Shown: positions 1 through 10,530, numbered from the stretch's first letter. The stretch: DNA of 64,000 nucleotides from Photorhabdus noenieputensis (GCF_018448935.1 NZ_RCWC01000007.1:1-64000); one strand, 5' to 3'. Made by a program: numbers and translations. Notes: generated by a model from the sequence alone, not told the origin.

Positions 1-128
1 ACCCAGAACATCCCATTCATCACACTGCGGTGTTCAACATGTGGACGTCCTGCCTGCCCTGAACGTACAGGGGGCAAACAAGATTCTATCAATATCCAAG
101 CATCATCAGAAATGTCGTAACGTGCCAT
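1..128 (-). mobile_element. IS5-family transposase, N-terminal part, runs off window
   Basis: Reading the minus strand from an ATG at 128, with AGGAA upstream, gives about 42 codons without a stop. They resemble the start of IS5-family (IS427/IS1031-type) transposases: MARYDISDDAWILIE near the start, then CLPP and SGQAGRPHVEHRSVMNGMFW. The DDE catalytic part would lie outside the window. The element's left end should lie between 128 and about 190, just where the neighbouring GH18 gene stops. The family call is from memory of the motif; terminal repeats could not be confirmed. Confidence 0.7.
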
Positions 129-179
129 CATTTTGTTCCTGCATCGAAATCAATCAGATAATAATACTATTAATTGATA

Positions 180-881
180 TTAAGGGACACAGCCTAGTAA
201 CAAATTTTCCTTCTTCATCCCAAAGTTAACGTACGGAACCAACTTACTGGCACTGGCGTTGGTGTAAGTCATCTCATAACCTGCATCCAGTAAATTTGCT
301 ATGTTTGTCGGCTCCTTGAAATAGATATAATCTGACCACAGGGCTTTGGTGAGTACTTTGTTGGCAAATTGTGGATGGCTTTTGATCGCATCAGCTACCC
401 AATAGAAGGATTGACGATTACCGTAGCATGTTGAATATTCATCATCGATGTTGATTCCATTCAGCCCGTATTTAACGACATCATTTACCATATCATTGGC
501 AAGTTTTGTGGCCGTTGCTTTACTCATATTACATGACCAACCTGCATTTTGATGATTGCCTAGATAGGATAGTTGAACTTTGACGCCCTTTTTTTGCAAA
601 GTCCGCACTAGGGAAATATTTTCTTTGAGGATCGAACTTATTTCATCGTTGTAAAATAGTACGGGGTTATTAGAGATGCTGCTGTTAATATTAGCTGCGA
701 ATAATATAACATCGGAAAAAAATGGCTTTTCAGTTCGTTTCACAACAAAATTACCGATATCCTTGACATGTTGCGGTGAAGGATTGCTCAGAAATGTAAT
801 ATTATTTGCTGCAAGAGATTGATTTGTTGCAAAGGTAACGATAAGTACAACTTTCAACAAATTGATATTTTTTAACATCAT
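180..881 (-). CDS. Secreted GH18 endo-beta-N-acetylglucosaminidase-like protein, probably C-terminally truncated
   Basis: A 233-residue protein from the ATG at 881, which follows an AAGAGG ribosome site; a longer reading from 941 lacks one. The first 24 residues form a signal peptide (hydrophobic core LLKVVLIVTFA, cleavage near SLA). The segment GLNGINIDDEYS fits the GH18 active-site motif DGxDxDxE of EndoH/EndoF-type enzymes, which cut the chitobiose core of N-glycans. In that family a further barrel strand with an MTYN-type motif is followed by 40-60 more residues; here the protein ends soon after EMTYTNAS with LLLGCVP, next to the IS5-type element. The last residues may be IS sequence. Activity of the shortened form is uncertain. 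Confidence 0.65.
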   Translation of the reverse strand: MMLKNINLLKVVLIVTFATNQSLAANNITFLSNPSPQHVKDIGNFVVKRTEKPFFSDVILFAANINSSISNNPVLFYNDEISSILKENISLVRTLQKKGVKVQLSYLGNHQNAGWSCNMSKATATKLANDMVNDVVKYGLNGINIDDEYSTCYGNRQSFYWVADAIKSHPQFANKVLTKALWSDYIYFKEPTNIANLLDAGYEMTYTNASASKLVPYVNFGMKKENLLLGCVP

Positions 882-1283
882 AAATAAACCTCTTATCTTG
901 GAATGAGTACACCATAAAATTCGCAGGCATCTTCGGAACATTTCGAAACCTTATTTCGCATCATGATTTCGCCAATATACCAATTGCCTGCGAAACGGGC
1001 ATGTTATCTTTCTTCAGTTAAGTTAGGGATTATCTGTTGTTGTCAAACTAGTAACGGAGAGACGATGATGCTCCCCAGATTGAGGTAGTTCTGTGGGAAT
1101 GGAACATTTGAAATAGGGGCTTCGCTTCATCCCAAATCATGCAGAGTTTTTTAATTATGTCATTTTTATATTGTTGTATGGATTTATTCTATGCATTGTT
1201 TTGAATTCAAATTCAGTTTCATTGAAAATCCAGATTTGAATTTTGCATCATCACTAACGACAGAGCATCTGACATTCCCTTAT
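882..1283. other. Intergenic stretch, nothing recognised
   Basis: About 400 bp between the GH18 start and the RelE-type toxin stop. It holds the GH18 ribosome site at its left edge. No open frame of note, repeat or RNA gene was recognised in the rest. Confidence 0.5.
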
Positions 1284-1571
1284 CTATCTTAGTCTTTTAC
1301 TTGCTAGCTCATACACTTCACTCCGTTCGCGCTTACCAACTGCTACTACGGCGATAATCAACACATTATCTATGACCTCATAAACTAAGCGAAAACCAGA
1401 AGCGCGTAATTTTATTTTGTAACAATTTGGCATGCCTCGAAGTTTAGCTGATGGAATATGAGGTTCAACACAGCACTTTTTCAGCTTCTTAGCAAATTGT
1501 TGTTGGACTGATTTATCAAGTCTCTTCCACTCCTTGAGTGCATCTTCCCTGAATTTCACTCTATAGATCAT
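1284..1571 (-). CDS. RelE/StbE-type mRNA interferase toxin
   Basis: A 95-residue protein closely matching E. coli RelE in pattern: ALKEWKRLDKSV near the start, KLRGMPNCYKIKLRASGFRLVYEV in the middle and VGKRERSEVYELA near the end. The basic and Arg residues of the RelE active site (the RxSGxRLVY and GKRERSEVY segments) are present, and length is normal. RelE cuts mRNA in the ribosomal A site when its antitoxin is degraded. Its ATG overlaps the antitoxin stop (ATGA), typical of TA operons. It appears intact. Confidence 0.9.
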   Translation of the reverse strand: MIYRVKFREDALKEWKRLDKSVQQQFAKKLKKCCVEPHIPSAKLRGMPNCYKIKLRASGFRLVYEVIDNVLIIAVVAVGKRERSEVYELASKRLR

Positions 1572-1819
1572 AGATAATTATCCAAATCTACATCAACCAA
1601 TGCCTGCCCTCTACGCTCATTTACCAGTCGAATAAGCTCTTGATCGTCCAAAGTATCAAGTATCTGTTCATAGAGCTCCGCAGGAATACAATAAAACACG
1701 GGTTGGTTACGATTTAGGATCGCAATAGGGTATCCAGCCCCGGCCCTAAGGGTCGCCATAGGGTTCTTTTTAAGTTCACTAATGCTTGCGCTCATATCTG
1801 ACAGAATTATGTTGGCCAT
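1568..1819 (-). CDS. StbD/Phd-YefM-type antitoxin
   Basis: An 83-residue protein with the Phd/YefM-fold start SDMSASISELKKNPMATL, then IAILNRNQPVFYCIPAELYEQIL, and an acidic tail VDVDLDNYL. This matches the StbD antitoxin of plasmid stability pair StbDE. The N-terminal half should bind operator DNA and the tail should wrap the toxin. It is the first gene of a two-gene operon with the RelE-type toxin and overlaps it by 4 nt. A perfect 7-bp inverted repeat lies 14 bp upstream of its start. Confidence 0.88.
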   Translation of the reverse strand: MANIILSDMSASISELKKNPMATLRAGAGYPIAILNRNQPVFYCIPAELYEQILDTLDDQELIRLVNERRGQALVDVDLDNYL

Positions 1820-1832
1820 AAAAACACTCCAA

Positions 1833-1852
1833 AAGACTTGTTAATAAGTCTT
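1833..1852. promoter_or_regulatory. Probable autoregulatory operator of the StbD/RelE operon
   Basis: AAGACTT at 1833-1839 and AAGTCTT at 1846-1852 form a perfect 7-bp inverted repeat with a 6-bp spacer, just upstream of the antitoxin start at 1819. A further AAGTCT copy at about 1899-1904 suggests repeated half-sites. Conditional autoregulation by antitoxin-toxin complexes is the family norm; that this is the operator is inferred. Confidence 0.6.
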
Positions 1853-1882
1853 ATAGTAGCTTTCTTTGTTGAGAAAAGAAAC

Positions 1883-1926
1883 AAAAAAGACCGTTTAAAA
1901 AGTCTTTTTCTCCGATGGTCTTTTTT
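1883..1926. terminator. A/T-flanked hairpin, possible bidirectional terminator or extended operator
   Basis: AAAAAAGACC at 1883-1892 pairs with GGTCTTTTTT at 1917-1926. The loop itself contains the near-palindrome AAAAAGTCTTTTT. The T-run on either strand suits an intrinsic terminator, but the repeated GACTT/AAGTC units also resemble the operator next to it. Confidence 0.4.
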
Positions 1927-2147
1927 TATTCTCATTACTATCAGCGTCTTGCTCGTATACAATTATCTATGCTGGTTTTAACTATTGGAGCTGAGTACGC
2001 GACACGAGATGCACTTATCTCACAATGAAAAAAGTGTCATCGAATCTAGACAGCGCAATTATCACTAACTGTGGGCATTTTGTTACTGAATAATGCCCCG
2101 AACAATGTTGCTATCTGGCAATCACTTTTTACAGAGGAGTTATTATT
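1927..2147. promoter_or_regulatory. Leader of the esterase gene
   Basis: About 220 bp between the hairpin and the esterase start. A strong ribosome site (AGAGGAG) lies at about 2133-2139. No convincing promoter hexamers or other gene were assigned. Confidence 0.4.
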
Positions 2148-3068
2148 ATGCCACTTGATAAAAATGTTGAAAAATGGCTTGCTTCCACGCCTGAAATTGC
2201 AATAGGAGAAGATTCCCCCTTGGAACAACTTCGAATCGTTCTTGAGCATGCTCTTATCCAGCAACAGGGCGAATGGAACGATGCGACATATAATAGCAGC
2301 TTTACTGTCCCCGCAGAGGATGGTTTCCCTATTCTTGTTCGTATGTATGTGCCCTATGGAAAAGAAAAGATGAGTGATAAACCCGCGCTGGTTTATGCTC
2401 ATGGCGGTGGGTGGTGCGTAGGAAGTCTTGATGCTTGGGATCGCCCTTGCCGTAAGCTGGCGGAATCAATGGGTTGCGTTATCTTCTCGGTAGACTATCG
2501 GCTTGCCCCAGAAAACCCTTTTCCGGTACCACTAACGGATTTCTATGCGGCTCTATGCTATGTCACTGATAATACGGAAAAGTTTGGTATCAATAAGCAA
2601 CAAATTGCGGTCGGTGGTGATAGCGCAGGTGGTAATCTTGCCGTTGCGGCTTGTTTGATGTCGCGAAACCAAGAAGGGCCTGCTATTTGCCATCAATTGC
2701 TATTCTATCCAGCTTTAGATGCATCAATGGAAACGGATTCATACGATAAATATGGTGAAGGTTATGTATTGACAAAACAGATGATGGCATTCTTTTGGCA
2801 GGCATACATTAATGAGCACAACAGCAGAACAAATCCACTTATCTCACCTTCTAATTTAACGCATTTTGAAGGATTGCCAGATGCAACTATTTTGCTTTGC
2901 GAATACGATCCGCTAAGAAGTGAAGGAGAAGCTTATGCACAGCAGTTAAGAGATGCAGGTGTATCTGTGCAGGTTGAAACTGTTGAGGGAATGATACATG
3001 GTGCAATGCATATGACTGCGGTGACGCCCTCTGCTGAAACATTTTACAAAAAATTTTGTTTTTGTTGA
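2148..3068 (+). CDS. HSL-family alpha/beta-hydrolase (esterase/lipase)
   Basis: A 306-residue cytoplasmic protein with no signal peptide. It has the hormone-sensitive-lipase hallmark HGGGW at about residue 84 (oxyanion hole), nucleophile elbow GDSAGG at about 156, acid Asp in CEYDPLR at about 252 and His in MIHGAMH at about 283, so the triad is complete. Such enzymes hydrolyse short-chain acyl esters; the substrate here cannot be told. The last residues (YKKFCFC) differ from usual family ends, so a slight C-terminal change is possible. The gene stands alone, with an ERIC element about 110 bp downstream. Confidence 0.85.
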   Translation: MPLDKNVEKWLASTPEIAIGEDSPLEQLRIVLEHALIQQQGEWNDATYNSSFTVPAEDGFPILVRMYVPYGKEKMSDKPALVYAHGGGWCVGSLDAWDRPCRKLAESMGCVIFSVDYRLAPENPFPVPLTDFYAALCYVTDNTEKFGINKQQIAVGGDSAGGNLAVAACLMSRNQEGPAICHQLLFYPALDASMETDSYDKYGEGYVLTKQMMAFFWQAYINEHNSRTNPLISPSNLTHFEGLPDATILLCEYDPLRSEGEAYAQQLRDAGVSVQVETVEGMIHGAMHMTAVTPSAETFYKKFCFC

Positions 3069-3177
3069 AAAGCATCATCTCTGTTTCACTGTTTCAGGCC
3101 AATTTGATAAGAATTGGCCCGATAACACTCTGGAATCATCAGGATACGGGCATGGGTAGTCATCCCGACAAAATATA

Positions 3178-3304
3178 TATACCTGTCATCTTTCAAGTTG
3201 CCTCTTTGTTGGCTGCACTCACTCACCCCGGTCACATAGTTTGCTATGCTCCCGGGGATTCGCTCCTTTGCCGTCGCGATGCATCTTGAAATCTATAAGG
3301 TATA
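3178..3304 (-). repeat. ERIC element, 127 bp
   Basis: A 127-bp palindromic unit flanked by TATACC/GGTATA. Its core carries the ERIC primer-like segments: CTCCCGGGGATTCGCTC and, on the other strand, GTGACCGGGGTGAG. It is the reverse complement of the unit at 10404-10530, with a limited number of mismatches and identical length. It lies in the 3' flank of the esterase gene. A short open frame across it is not a gene. Confidence 0.9.
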
Positions 3305-3331
3305 GTCCAGGAAGAATTGTTTCCCTGGACT
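3304..3331 (+). terminator. Hairpin next to ERIC, possible terminator
   Basis: AGTCCAGG (3304-3311) pairs with CCTGGACT (3324-3331), followed by GATTTATT. It may terminate esterase transcription. There is no clear U-run, so support is moderate. Confidence 0.4.
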
Positions 3332-3419
3332 GATTTATTCAACAAAGCCGGAGATGAGGTTTTATTTGCTATACTGATCTCACACCTGCATAAATATCTT
3401 TGGGCATCCTCTTTAAAAC

Positions 3420-3719
3420 TCAGAACTGACCAATAAAAGGCTCAAGAATTTTAACCGACTCAGCTTCGCTTACATGAGCCGATGTTGCCTTTATAAGTGC
3501 TTTATTAAATTCAACTAATTTCAGACAGGTATTCATACGTTGTGATGAATCTAATCTACTTAAGAGGTTTCGATCTTGCATGGGATGTCGTGCAAGATTG
3601 GATGCTGCATCACTAAACTGTTCATCCATTCTGGCTGCCGCATATGAATTATCGGCTGCGATGTAGTCCTACACGTCAGCTCGGTCTTGCTTCGTTTCGG
3701 GTGTCCAGATAACTTTCAC
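3420..3719 (-). pseudogene. Decayed ParE-type toxin gene
   Basis: Reading from GTG at 3719 gives VKVIWTPETKQDRADV, then an in-frame TAG at 3669-3671 where the family has Trp, then DYIAADNSYAAARMDEQF and SDAASNLARHPM. This is the ParE-type fold (WTPEAxxDxxxxWDYIAADN) up to about residue 48. After that the frame continues to 3420 with about 50 residues that do not look like ParE, so the C-terminal active part is replaced. A TGG-to-TAG nonsense change plus C-terminal loss makes a functional toxin unlikely. Its natural partner is probably the antitoxin at 4723-4944, now separated by an inserted TA pair. Confidence 0.7.
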
Positions 3720-3736
3720 GCTTGGTCCACCACATT

Positions 3737-3777
3737 GGAGAGCGTAAAAAAGTCTGGGGCACTTTTTTACGCTCTCC
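3737..3777 (-). terminator. Perfect 17-bp hairpin after the GC-rich TA pair
   Basis: GGAGAGCGTAAAAAAGT (3737-3753) and its exact reverse complement (3761-3777) flank a 7-nt loop. It lies 20 bp past the ParE stop and 18 bp before the start of the decayed ParE gene. It could be the terminator of the inserted operon and marks one edge of the GC-rich segment. Confidence 0.6.
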
Positions 3778-3796
3778 ATCTCCTGCTGTCACCATG

Positions 3797-4105
3797 TCAC
3801 GGCGTTTGCTGCGCCGCGTGTTTCACTCGCAAAATTTCGACGGTGCGCGCCTCGTCCAGTACGCGATAAAAAATAATGTAGTTCCGATGCGCGACCAGCT
3901 CGCGCACATAATCCGGCAGGCCGGGCCGCCCGGTGCGGCCAAGCTCCGGGTGCTGCGCAAGCGGCAAGGTCTTGTCGCGTAGCTCCTGACCGAAGCTGCG
4001 CGCCCTGGTCGGGTTGTCTTTGCCTATGTATCGAACAATGGCGCGCAAATCCTCGCGGGCCTTCGGTCGCCACTCGATGCGGTAAGGGGTCTTTGCCTTC
4101 GCCAT
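3797..4105 (-). CDS. ParE/RelE-superfamily toxin of a GC-rich TA pair
   Basis: A 102-residue protein with the ParE-type pattern: YRIEWRPKAREDLRAIVRYIGKDNPTRA, AQHPELGRTGRPGLPDYVRELVAHRNYIIFYRV and VEILRVKHAAQQ. All conserved positions are present, so it looks functional. ParE proteins act on gyrase, RelE relatives on mRNA; which applies here is open. Base composition is much more GC-rich than flanking genes, pointing to transfer from a GC-rich donor, probably by plasmid. It lies 17 bp after the upstream antitoxin gene. Confidence 0.85.
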   Translation of the reverse strand: MAKAKTPYRIEWRPKAREDLRAIVRYIGKDNPTRARSFGQELRDKTLPLAQHPELGRTGRPGLPDYVRELVAHRNYIIFYRVLDEARTVEILRVKHAAQQTP

Positions 4106-4122
4106 AAATCAGCCAGCCGCGC

Positions 4123-4587
4123 TCAAGCGCGCTTCCTTTTGGCGGGCTTGTGTTCGGCGGCCAAGGCGGCAATATCGGCGTCCATCTCGGCCATAACCTC
4201 ATCGTGTGAAAGATTCGGGCGCGGGTCGTCGATAGCATCCTGAATCTCGGCAGCCAGCCACTCCGAGTAGGCGGCGGCTTGGTGGGCCTTACGCATTGCC
4301 TCGGCCCGGCCACGATTGCCGGCGGTTTCTTCTTTCTCGTCCGGGTTCCACTCACTGGCGTCGAACTGGCCGATGGTGATGCCTACGTCGCGCAACACGT
4401 TCAGGGCGGCAATGGGGTTGCCGAAACGGCGCGGCTCTTGGCTGCGGGCCTTCGCCAGCAAAGCGGCGGCACCGCTGCGGGTTGCGATCTGCACAAGGAA
4501 GATTCCGCCCTGCCCTTTCAGGGTCACACCTTCCACGCCGCCGGCATCGCTTGCGGCGCGTAGCTGCTCAATGGTCATGCTTTGCAT
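4123..4587 (-). CDS. Antitoxin/stability determinant of the GC-rich TA pair
   Basis: A 154-residue protein with two parts. Residues 1-90 (TIEQLRAASDAGGVEGVTLKG, EPRRFGNPIAALNVLRDVGI) resemble small plasmid ParC-type partition-associated proteins. Residues about 115-150 (WLAAEIQDAIDDPRPNLSHDEV, MAEMDADIAAL) match the tail of plasmid stability-determinant antitoxins. Together they look like an antitoxin fused to a partition-type N-terminal domain; this is from motif memory. It precedes the ParE-type toxin and has high GC content. An alternative start at MTIEQ, three codons in, is possible. Confidence 0.65.
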   Translation of the reverse strand: MQSMTIEQLRAASDAGGVEGVTLKGQGGIFLVQIATRSGAAALLAKARSQEPRRFGNPIAALNVLRDVGITIGQFDASEWNPDEKEETAGNRGRAEAMRKAHQAAAYSEWLAAEIQDAIDDPRPNLSHDEVMAEMDADIAALAAEHKPAKRKRA

Positions 4588-4697
4588 GATTCACTCCTTA
4601 TAGGGTGATGAAAGTAACAGGGTTGATTGTGCATGTTTTCTAGGAAACGCGCAATCACCTAGACAAAAAAGGTTGGACAAAATTTAATGGACATTTA

Positions 4698-4729
4698 GGG
4701 GTAGTGACCGGGTAGCTGGTCACTACCCC
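4698..4729. repeat. Perfect 12-bp inverted repeat over the antitoxin stop
   Basis: GGGGTAGTGACC (4698-4709) and GGTCACTACCCC (4718-4729) flank an 8-nt loop and cover the stop codon of the antitoxin remnant. With the 17-bp hairpin at 3737-3777 it brackets the GC-rich TA insert. It may be a terminator or the scar of the insertion. Confidence 0.6.
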
Positions 4730-4929
4730 ACATTGGCACGCCGTGCGGCAAACTCGGCTTCGACCTCATCATTAGATTGGCCCAAGCCAGCACGCATTGA
4801 GGCTCGCCCGGCTTCTACCTTGTGACACAGGAATTTATTGTATTCTCGTTCCTCACGTTGGCGTTGAATAAATTCGGCACGTAGTTCAGGTTCTAATTTC
4901 ATCGTAAAAACAGCTTGTTTCGTCATGAT
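4723..4929 (-). pseudogene. Antitoxin with internal deletion
   Basis: From MTKQAVFTMKLEPELRAEF at 4929 (an upstream ATG at 4944 is also open) the protein jumps to QRQREEREYNKFLCHKVEAG, then ASMRAGLGQSNDEVEAEF and ends ARRANVG. Related antitoxins have about 20 more residues between RAEF and QRQRE, including the recognition part of the DNA-binding helix. So the N-terminal ribbon-helix-helix region is damaged, while the toxin-neutralising tail is kept. The likely partner toxin is the decayed ParE gene at 3420-3719 on the far side of the inserted TA pair. Confidence 0.6.
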
Positions 4930-4998
4930 CTGACTTCCTAACATTATTATTCTGTACTAATAAGGTATGTATAATCTCATTACTCTACGCGATTTTGC

Positions 4999-5026
4999 TT
5001 GTCGGAAAACATCTGTTTTCCGACAA
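4999..5026. terminator. Perfect 12-bp hairpin with 4-nt loop
   Basis: TTGTCGGAAAAC (4999-5010), loop ATCT, GTTTTCCGACAA (5015-5026). It is downstream of the PhzF gene on the minus strand and upstream of the antitoxin remnant. It could end phzF-type transcription, though no U-run follows. Confidence 0.45.
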
Positions 5027-5101
5027 AATAAGCGGCCTTTCTGAATTATCTAATGAGCAATTTTACGTAAGATATTGTGCATATTAGGGCTGATAATTTT
5101 T

Positions 5102-5980
5102 TTAAATTGTGATAGCGCCATTGATACAAGTTACAGCACTACCGCCGACAAAAATCTTACCGTCGGAATGGTTGAGCCATACGCTTCCCTGACGGCCAAG
5201 TTTTTTGCCTTGTGATGAATGAACGATTTTATCGTCAATCATTGCTACCTTGTGGTGGCGCATAAATGCAGCAACGCTGCCGTTGCCACTACCGCAAACC
5301 GGGTCTTCATTGACACCGCATGATGGGGCGAAAGAGCGTACTTCAATATCAGCCTCTGCTCCTTCACGGTAGGCACCATACAGACAAACTCCGGTTATGT
5401 TCATTTGCGTGTCGTGTTCAAGTAATCTGGCATAGTCGGGTTTTGTTGCCAGTACGGCTTCTGCTCCCGTAGTATGGGCGACAATCCAGCGAGCTCCCAC
5501 GTCAATAAGTGCTGGTGTTAACGCGCGATCTAACTGGCAACCCAGAATGCTTTCAAGGCGATCTATCTGTTCGGCGCTAAGCAATGTGATGGCTGGTTCT
5601 GGTAGTTCAAAAGTGATTAATTTCCGACCTTCTTCCGTTTCGGTAACGTTCAATGTAATCAATCCCGCTCCGCATTCCTGCACAATACGCCCTTCTCTCG
5701 CCTGAATTAAACCGGCTTCAAGAAGAGCATGTGCGGTACCGATCGTAGGATGGCCGGCAAAAGGAAGTTCACTACCGGGTGTGAAAATCCGTACACGATA
5801 ATCCGCCAATGGGTTTTCTGCCGGAAGAATAAAAGTGGTTTCAGAAAGGTTGGTCCAGTTGGCAATGCCCTGCATCTGTATCGGTGAAAGTTCTTGAGCA
5901 TCCATAACAACGGCGACGGGATTTCCTTTAAAAGGCTGGTGAGTAAATACATCAACCTGCTTAAATGGCACAAGAGACAT
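5102..5980 (-). CDS. PhzF-family isomerase
   Basis: A 292-residue soluble protein of the PhzF/YddE (diaminopimelate-epimerase-like) fold. It has QVDVFTHQPFKGNPVAVV at the start, catalytic Glu47 in NLSETTF, IFTPGSELPFAGHPTIGTAH in the first half, and EDPVCGSGNGSVAAF in the second half, the usual signatures. PhzF of phenazine biosynthesis isomerises trans-2,3-dihydro-3-hydroxyanthranilate, but no phenazine genes are here, so this is more likely a YddE-type paralogue of unknown substrate. Standalone gene, complete, with no oddities seen. Confidence 0.88.
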   Translation of the reverse strand: MSLVPFKQVDVFTHQPFKGNPVAVVMDAQELSPIQMQGIANWTNLSETTFILPAENPLADYRVRIFTPGSELPFAGHPTIGTAHALLEAGLIQAREGRIVQECGAGLITLNVTETEEGRKLITFELPEPAITLLSAEQIDRLESILGCQLDRALTPALIDVGARWIVAHTTGAEAVLATKPDYARLLEHDTQMNITGVCLYGAYREGAEADIEVRSFAPSCGVNEDPVCGSGNGSVAAFMRHHKVAMIDDKIVHSSQGKKLGRQGSVWLNHSDGKIFVGGSAVTCINGAITI

Positions 5981-6202
5981 AAAATTTCCTTTTTATGGTG
6001 GCAAAAGTGGTTTGTAAGTGTATCAAGGTATATTATTACACTGTGGTTGATAATAAAAAAATAGTTTCGATAAGATATATGTGATGAAACTCAAATAAAA
6101 CAATTAAATTAAATCCTTTGTGAAATAACATAATACTAATATTAATATAATTGTGTTTAATTGATTGCAATGAATTAATACTTTTATTGGAAATAATAAA
6201 TC

Positions 6203-8985
<2,783 letters not shown>

Positions 8986-8994
8986 TTAAATTAA

Positions 8995-9024
8995 AAGCTA
9001 TCCTATTTGATTTGAGGATGGCTT
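8995..9024. terminator. Bidirectional terminator between GH1 gene and xylR
   Basis: AAGCTATCCT (8995-9004) pairs with AGGATGGCTT (9015-9024) with one G-U pair, between two convergent genes. A/T-rich flanks suit termination in both directions. Confidence 0.6.
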
Positions 9025-9039
9025 ATTAATTTTAACTAT

Positions 9040-10224
9040 TTAACTCTCTTTGGTGATTTTATATTTATCTCGATACTCTTTTGGTGTCATATTATAGTTT
9101 CGCTTGAACATGGAGTAAAAATAATGTAAAGAAGAATAACCGCAAACGGTAACAATTTCACTGATTGAAATAGAGGTGTGGATTAAAAGATTTTTTACTT
9201 TATCTAACTTCTCATTATGAATAATGGTATGAATTGTTTGCCCAAATTCACTTTTAAAACGGTTTTCAAGATTAGAACGTGACATACCAACAGCATCGGT
9301 AACTTGTTCAACTCTTATCCCCTTACAGGCGTGATGACGAATATAATGCATGGCTTGAATAACTGCGGGATCGTTTAATGCCCGAAAATCTGTCGATTGC
9401 CTTGCAATAACCTTTGAAGGTGGAATTAATTGGCGGTAGTATTTTTTAGGAGCGTAGCCTTTAAGGAGTTTATGAAGCAATTTTGCTGCTTGGTAGCCCA
9501 TTTGTTGTGTACCTTGCACAACGGAAGAGAGTGCCGTACGTGAAAGAAAGCGGGCTATTTCTTCATTATCTATGCCTATAACACAGATTTTATCAGGAAT
9601 AGGAATATTTAAATGTTCACATGCGGCTAAAATATGTCGAGCTCTGGCATCCGTTACGGCGATAATGCCGGTATTTGGGGGTAAAGTTTGCAGCCAATCT
9701 TTTAATTCATTTTGTGCGTAAAACCAATTTTCCGGTGTTGTCTCCATTCCTTGATATACCACACCTTGATATTTTTCTTTTTCGACTAATTGTCGGAAAG
9801 CGTATTCACGCTCTATTGCCCATCGTTTACCACTGGTCTCAGGCAAACCATAAAATGCAAAGCATTTAATACCTTTATTTTTTAAATGATTAAATGCACT
9901 TTCTATTAACGCAAAGTTATTTGTCGCAATGTAATGAACCGCAGGGTAGCGATTTTCTTGGTGATAAGAGCCGCCGACACCAATAACAGGAATGTCTAAC
10001 TGACTGAAAATACGTTGGATTTCTATATCATCAAAATCAGCAATAATTCCATCACTCTGTAAGGTTTTCAAGCTATTTAATTTGGTGGTGAAATCTTCTT
10101 CAATGAAGATATCCCAATTGCATTGACATGCTTGTAAATATTCACCTATCCCTTCTATCACCTGACGATCATAAGCTTTATTGGCATTAAATAATAGTGT
10201 TATATGGTATCGTTTGTTTATCAT
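9040..10224 (-). CDS. xylR: Xylose operon activator XylR
   Basis: A 394-residue protein colinear with E. coli XylR (392). The first two thirds form a periplasmic-binding-protein-like sensor (ITLLFNANKAYDRQVIEGIGEYL at the start, FYGLPETSGKRWA and GIIAVTDARARHIL inside). The end has the two AraC-type helix-turn-helix motifs (HACKGIRVEQVTDAVGMSRS, then ISEIVTVCGYSSLHYFYSMF). It binds D-xylose and activates xylA-type promoters with CRP. It is divergent from xylA. In E. coli the gene instead follows xylFGH; no xylFGH genes are here. Confidence 0.93.
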   Translation of the reverse strand: MINKRYHITLLFNANKAYDRQVIEGIGEYLQACQCNWDIFIEEDFTTKLNSLKTLQSDGIIADFDDIEIQRIFSQLDIPVIGVGGSYHQENRYPAVHYIATNNFALIESAFNHLKNKGIKCFAFYGLPETSGKRWAIEREYAFRQLVEKEKYQGVVYQGMETTPENWFYAQNELKDWLQTLPPNTGIIAVTDARARHILAACEHLNIPIPDKICVIGIDNEEIARFLSRTALSSVVQGTQQMGYQAAKLLHKLLKGYAPKKYYRQLIPPSKVIARQSTDFRALNDPAVIQAMHYIRHHACKGIRVEQVTDAVGMSRSNLENRFKSEFGQTIHTIIHNEKLDKVKNLLIHTSISISEIVTVCGYSSLHYFYSMFKRNYNMTPKEYRDKYKITKES

Positions 10225-10298
10225 TGATATTCCTTATTGATTTATACAGTCTTGATCATAATTATTTTTCTATTTTCAGGGTTAAATTGATGCCAATT

Positions 10299-10314
10299 TA
10301 TGAGATAAATCACA
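10299..10314. promoter_or_regulatory. CRP-binding site in the xylR-xylA region
   Basis: TATGA-GATAAA-TCACA matches the CRP consensus TGTGA-N6-TCACA at 9 of 10 positions. It lies in the divergent control region, as in E. coli xyl. XylR half-sites were not assigned. Confidence 0.55.
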
Positions 10315-10403
10315 CAATTAACAATAATCTTAATGAAGAAATAAAATAACACAATTGAAAATAGCGGCATTGATGAACAAAATTTTATACATACACGTAT
10401 GTC

Positions 10404-10530
10404 TATACCCTATGGATTTCAAGATGGATCGCGACGGCAAGGGAGAGAATCCCCGGGAGCATAGGTAACTATGTGACCGGGGTGAGCGAGTGCAGCCAAC
10501 AAAGAGGCAACTTGAAAGATAACGGGTATA
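10404..10530 (+). repeat. ERIC element, 127 bp, in the xylA leader
   Basis: A 127-bp ERIC unit bounded by TATACC and GGTATA, containing GTGACCGGGGTGAGCGAG. It is inverted relative to the copy at 3178-3304. It ends 16 nt before the xylA start, leaving only a short GAGG ribosome site between, so it should be transcribed as a long hairpin in the xylA mRNA. Confidence 0.92.

Noticed and set aside
41-229. 62-codon plus-strand open frame at the left edge
   Set aside because: It lies opposite the IS5-type transposase start and the GH18 end, with no independent support.
2046-2402. 118-codon minus-strand frame opposite the esterase
   Set aside because: Overlaps the esterase with its clear catalytic motifs, and resembles no protein.
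3056-3289. 77-codon plus-strand open frame after the esterase
   Set aside because: It runs through the ERIC element and has no ribosome site or family pattern.
3722-4355. Several open frames opposite to the GC-rich antitoxin and ParE genes
   Set aside because: GC-rich DNA keeps several frames open. Only the minus-strand pair has family motifs, so the rest are shadows.
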